15,456 nt of DNA, taken from contig JAJYAH010000071.1 in NCBI GenBank assembly GCA_021779635.1, positions 1-15,456 of the forward strand. The letters are read 5' to 3'. The position numbers and the translations under genes were made by a program. Source of the DNA: Pseudomonadota bacterium (GTDB lineage Bacteria > Pseudomonadota > Alphaproteobacteria > Rhizobiales > Xanthobacteraceae). This document shows, one piece after another, positions 13,863-15,456 of the stretch. The number at the start of each line of letters is the position of its first letter. Position 1 is the first letter of the stretch. The notes under the pieces were generated by a model. The model did no database searches and had not been told where the DNA came from. It worked only from the letters and a program-made list of their open reading frames with translations.

Positions 13863-15221
13863 ATGACGGGTAGTGTGCTGGCTGGTGTTCGAACGCGGCA
13901 ATGGGTCGTTTTGTGCCTCGGACTGCTCGTCGGCATCATCCCGCAGGTGGCATCGGCCGCCGATTGTCCCGGCCATCCTGGTGCCCTCGGCACCTCACGA
14001 ACGCTGGTGGTCGATCCCCGGGAGCATCCTCGCATCGGCACCATGCAATATCCCGAAACGCTGCCGCTGGAAGATCACGAGGTGGTATTGACGTTCGACG
14101 ACGGACCGCTGCCGCATAACAGTAATCAGATTCTGGAAATTCTTGCCTCGGAATGCGTCAAGGCGACGTTCTTTGAGATCGGCCGCATGGCCCGGGCCTA
14201 TCCGGAAGGCGTCCGCAAGCTCCGCGACGCCGGGCATTCTATCGGCACCCACAGCGAGAATCATCCACTGAGCATGAATCGAATGCCGATCGAGCGCGCC
14301 CGGCAGGAGATCGATGACGGAATCGCATCTGTCAAGGCAGCCCTCGGGGATGACAAGGCACTTGCCCCGTTCTTTCGTATCCCCGGCCTGTTGCGTGCCG
14401 AAGGCGTCGAAGACTACCTCGCCTCGCAGGGCATCCAGACCTGGAGCGCCGATTTCCCGGCCGACGACTGGCGGCATATTCCGTCATCGCGGGTGTACGA
14501 TCTGGCAATCAAGCGGATTGAGGCGAAGGGGAAAGGCATTCTGCTGCTGCACGATATCCAGGCGCGCACGGTGGCCGCGTTGCCGAGAATTCTGCAGGAG
14601 CTGAAGGCGCGAGGCTATCGCATCGTCCATGTGGTGCCGGCAACACCGGAGCTGCCGGCGACGCCGACCGAGCCGCAGCAATGGCAATTGCATCCGACGT
14701 CTGAAAACGTGGCGATTTCGCACTGGCCAAAGGTTCGTAATTTCGTTTTCACCCAGACCGACACGCTTCCCGCGCCCTCGCTGTCCGATCTGGATTGGCG
14801 TGGCGGACGGTCGATGGCGCTTGCCGACGAGCGGTTCGATGTCGCCGGACGGCATCCGCGCGGCGTCCCGCAGCAGGCGCCCTGGCCCCAGCCATCGCCG
14901 CTCGCGCCGGGCAGCGACGCCATCGCCCTGCCCGTACCGGCGGAGGGCATTTTCAAGATACAGGAAAACCCGCGTGCGACGGCGCAGTCGCTGCTTCCGT
15001 TCGCACATCATGCGGAGCAAACCGTCGCGACGCTGAGCCAAAGGGATGGCATCGCGAGACTGATCGCTGCCAACCCCGGCGGGATCCGGGGCAAACACCA
15101 TCTCGGAGGAGCCCGGAGGCCCGGCGCGTCCAAGATGGCCGGCCGAGCCACCCGCAACGCAGCGGGTGCCCATCCGGGCACGCTGAGACATCTGGTCCAG
15201 GTCAAGAAGAGAAACGTGTGA
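13863..15221 (+). CDS. Exported polysaccharide deacetylase with long C-terminal extension, second of a tandem pair
   Basis: A 452-residue CE4 esterase and close paralogue of the preceding gene. Seen: a signal peptide ending near ASA-AD (32/33), TFDDGP (77-82), HSENH (130-134), RIP (162-164), DDW (191-193) and LHD (239-241). The frame is open back to 13698, inside the previous gene, but ATG 13863 is chosen because it gives a proper signal peptide and places the TFDDGP and His motifs at the same residue numbers as the paralogue; ATG 13812 is the alternative. Beyond about residue 270 a tail of about 180 residues, Pro/Ala-rich then basic, is absent from the first paralogue and matches nothing I recognise. 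The basic C-terminus may bind glycan or be altered by the rearrangement downstream. Confidence 0.9.
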   Translation: MTGSVLAGVRTRQWVVLCLGLLVGIIPQVASAADCPGHPGALGTSRTLVVDPREHPRIGTMQYPETLPLEDHEVVLTFDDGPLPHNSNQILEILASECVKATFFEIGRMARAYPEGVRKLRDAGHSIGTHSENHPLSMNRMPIERARQEIDDGIASVKAALGDDKALAPFFRIPGLLRAEGVEDYLASQGIQTWSADFPADDWRHIPSSRVYDLAIKRIEAKGKGILLLHDIQARTVAALPRILQELKARGYRIVHVVPATPELPATPTEPQQWQLHPTSENVAISHWPKVRNFVFTQTDTLPAPSLSDLDWRGGRSMALADERFDVAGRHPRGVPQQAPWPQPSPLAPGSDAIALPVPAEGIFKIQENPRATAQSLLPFAHHAEQTVATLSQRDGIARLIAANPGGIRGKHHLGGARRPGASKMAGRATRNAAGAHPGTLRHLVQVKKRNV

Positions 15222-15225
15222 CAGC

Positions 15226-15300
15226 TTAGTCGGTCACGATCTTGGACACGCACAGCAGCACGACCAGGGCAAGAAACAGCAGATCGATATAGGACTTCAT
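15226..15300 (-). CDS. Possible 24-residue single-helix membrane peptide
   Basis: A short minus-strand ORF encodes a protein-like single membrane helix beginning MKSYIDLLFLALVVLL and ending CVSKIVTD. The frame continues upstream to the window edge, but that part is antisense to the permease fragment and is Asp/Arg/Gln-rich, so it is not believed. GGTGA lies just before the ATG, too close for an ideal ribosome site. The stop is four bases from the convergent deacetylase stop. It could be a real small membrane protein, or the C-terminal remnant of a longer membrane protein cut off by the adjoining permease segment. Function unknown. Confidence 0.35.
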   Translation of the reverse strand: MKSYIDLLFLALVVLLCVSKIVTD

Positions 15301-15456
15301 TTCACCGTCACGACGCAGGAAGAGATGCTCAGCACGCTGTCGAACATCCTCGACATCCTGACCATGGCGGTCGCTGCGCTCGGCAGCATCTCGTTGCTGG
15401 TCGGCTCGGTCGGCATCGTCACCATCATGACCATCGCCGTGGCCGAGCGAACCCAC
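15301..15456 (+). pseudogene. 5'-truncated FtsX/MacB-type ABC transporter permease fragment, continues beyond the window
   Basis: From 15301 the plus strand encodes FTVTTQEEMLSTL, then LDILTMAVAALGSISLLVGS and VGIVTIMTIAVAERTH. This matches the C-terminal FtsX domain of MacB-like permeases: the end of the periplasmic domain, the second membrane helix and the conserved SVTERT-type turn. Such permeases transmit ATPase-driven motion to periplasmic partners or export peptides, lipids or antibiotics. The N-terminal helix and large periplasmic domain are missing: the same frame upstream of 15301 shows no similarity and hits a stop at 15184-15186, and the other two frames show none either. It is therefore probably a broken gene or a rearrangement junction. 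The 3' part is outside the window, so its state is unknown. Confidence 0.65.

Noticed and set aside
12935..15221. The deacetylases as nodulation gene nodB
   Set aside because: There is no nodA, nodC or nod box nearby, and both have cleavable signal peptides, unlike cytoplasmic NodB.

Overview
The window is high-GC, densely coded chromosomal DNA of an alphaproteobacterium. The best fit is the Bradyrhizobium/Rhodopseudomonas group (Nitrobacteraceae). This is inferred from a MipZ-type division ATPase, a DUF1489 protein, rhizobial-style tandem NodB-fold deacetylases, a TTAA-N7-TTAA (CtrA-like) site, and two intergenic palindromic fragments that look like repeats dispersed in this group. No rRNA, tRNA, CRISPR, integrase or transposase was seen; this is mostly ordinary core and lineage-specific chromosome.

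Layout. 1-1512 (+): the 3' part of a penicillin-binding-type D-alanyl-D-alanine carboxypeptidase with a C-terminal SPOR domain; its real start lies left of the window. 1513-1835: a convergent gap with hairpins. 1836-3413 (-): a VWA protein followed by a membrane-anchored J-domain protein. 3542-4399 (-): a membrane-anchored or exported alpha/beta hydrolase, with a long upstream region (4400-4778) carrying two tandem TGC/GCA boxes. 4779-5702 (-): mipZ, divergent from panC at 5982-6833 (+). 6908-9299 (-): DUF1489 protein, a two-helix membrane protein with a Pro/Ala-rich tail, a small conserved-type protein and a YidB/DUF937 protein. 9403-11301 (-): glutathione S-transferase, aldo/keto reductase and an antitoxin-like HTH protein, transcribed in the order HTH, reductase, transferase. 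11429-12850 (-): MgtE magnesium transporter, divergent from two tandem polysaccharide deacetylases at 12935-13768 and 13863-15221 (+). 15226-15456: a tiny antisense ORF for a single membrane helix, abutting a 5'-truncated FtsX/MacB-type permease segment that runs off the right edge.

How the genes fit together. Several genes concern the envelope and division: the SPOR-tagged carboxypeptidase trims cross-linkable peptidoglycan stems, probably at the septum; MipZ positions the division plane; the two exported deacetylases modify a periplasmic or surface polysaccharide. The others are metabolic or transport genes (pantothenate synthesis, Mg2+ import, GST and AKR detoxification). The items most worth a second look are the abrupt permease junction with its antisense mini-ORF, the tandem operator-like boxes at 4536-4572, the CtrA-like site at 11390-11404, and the VWA/J-domain membrane pair. 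No wholly new multi-gene system could be demonstrated.
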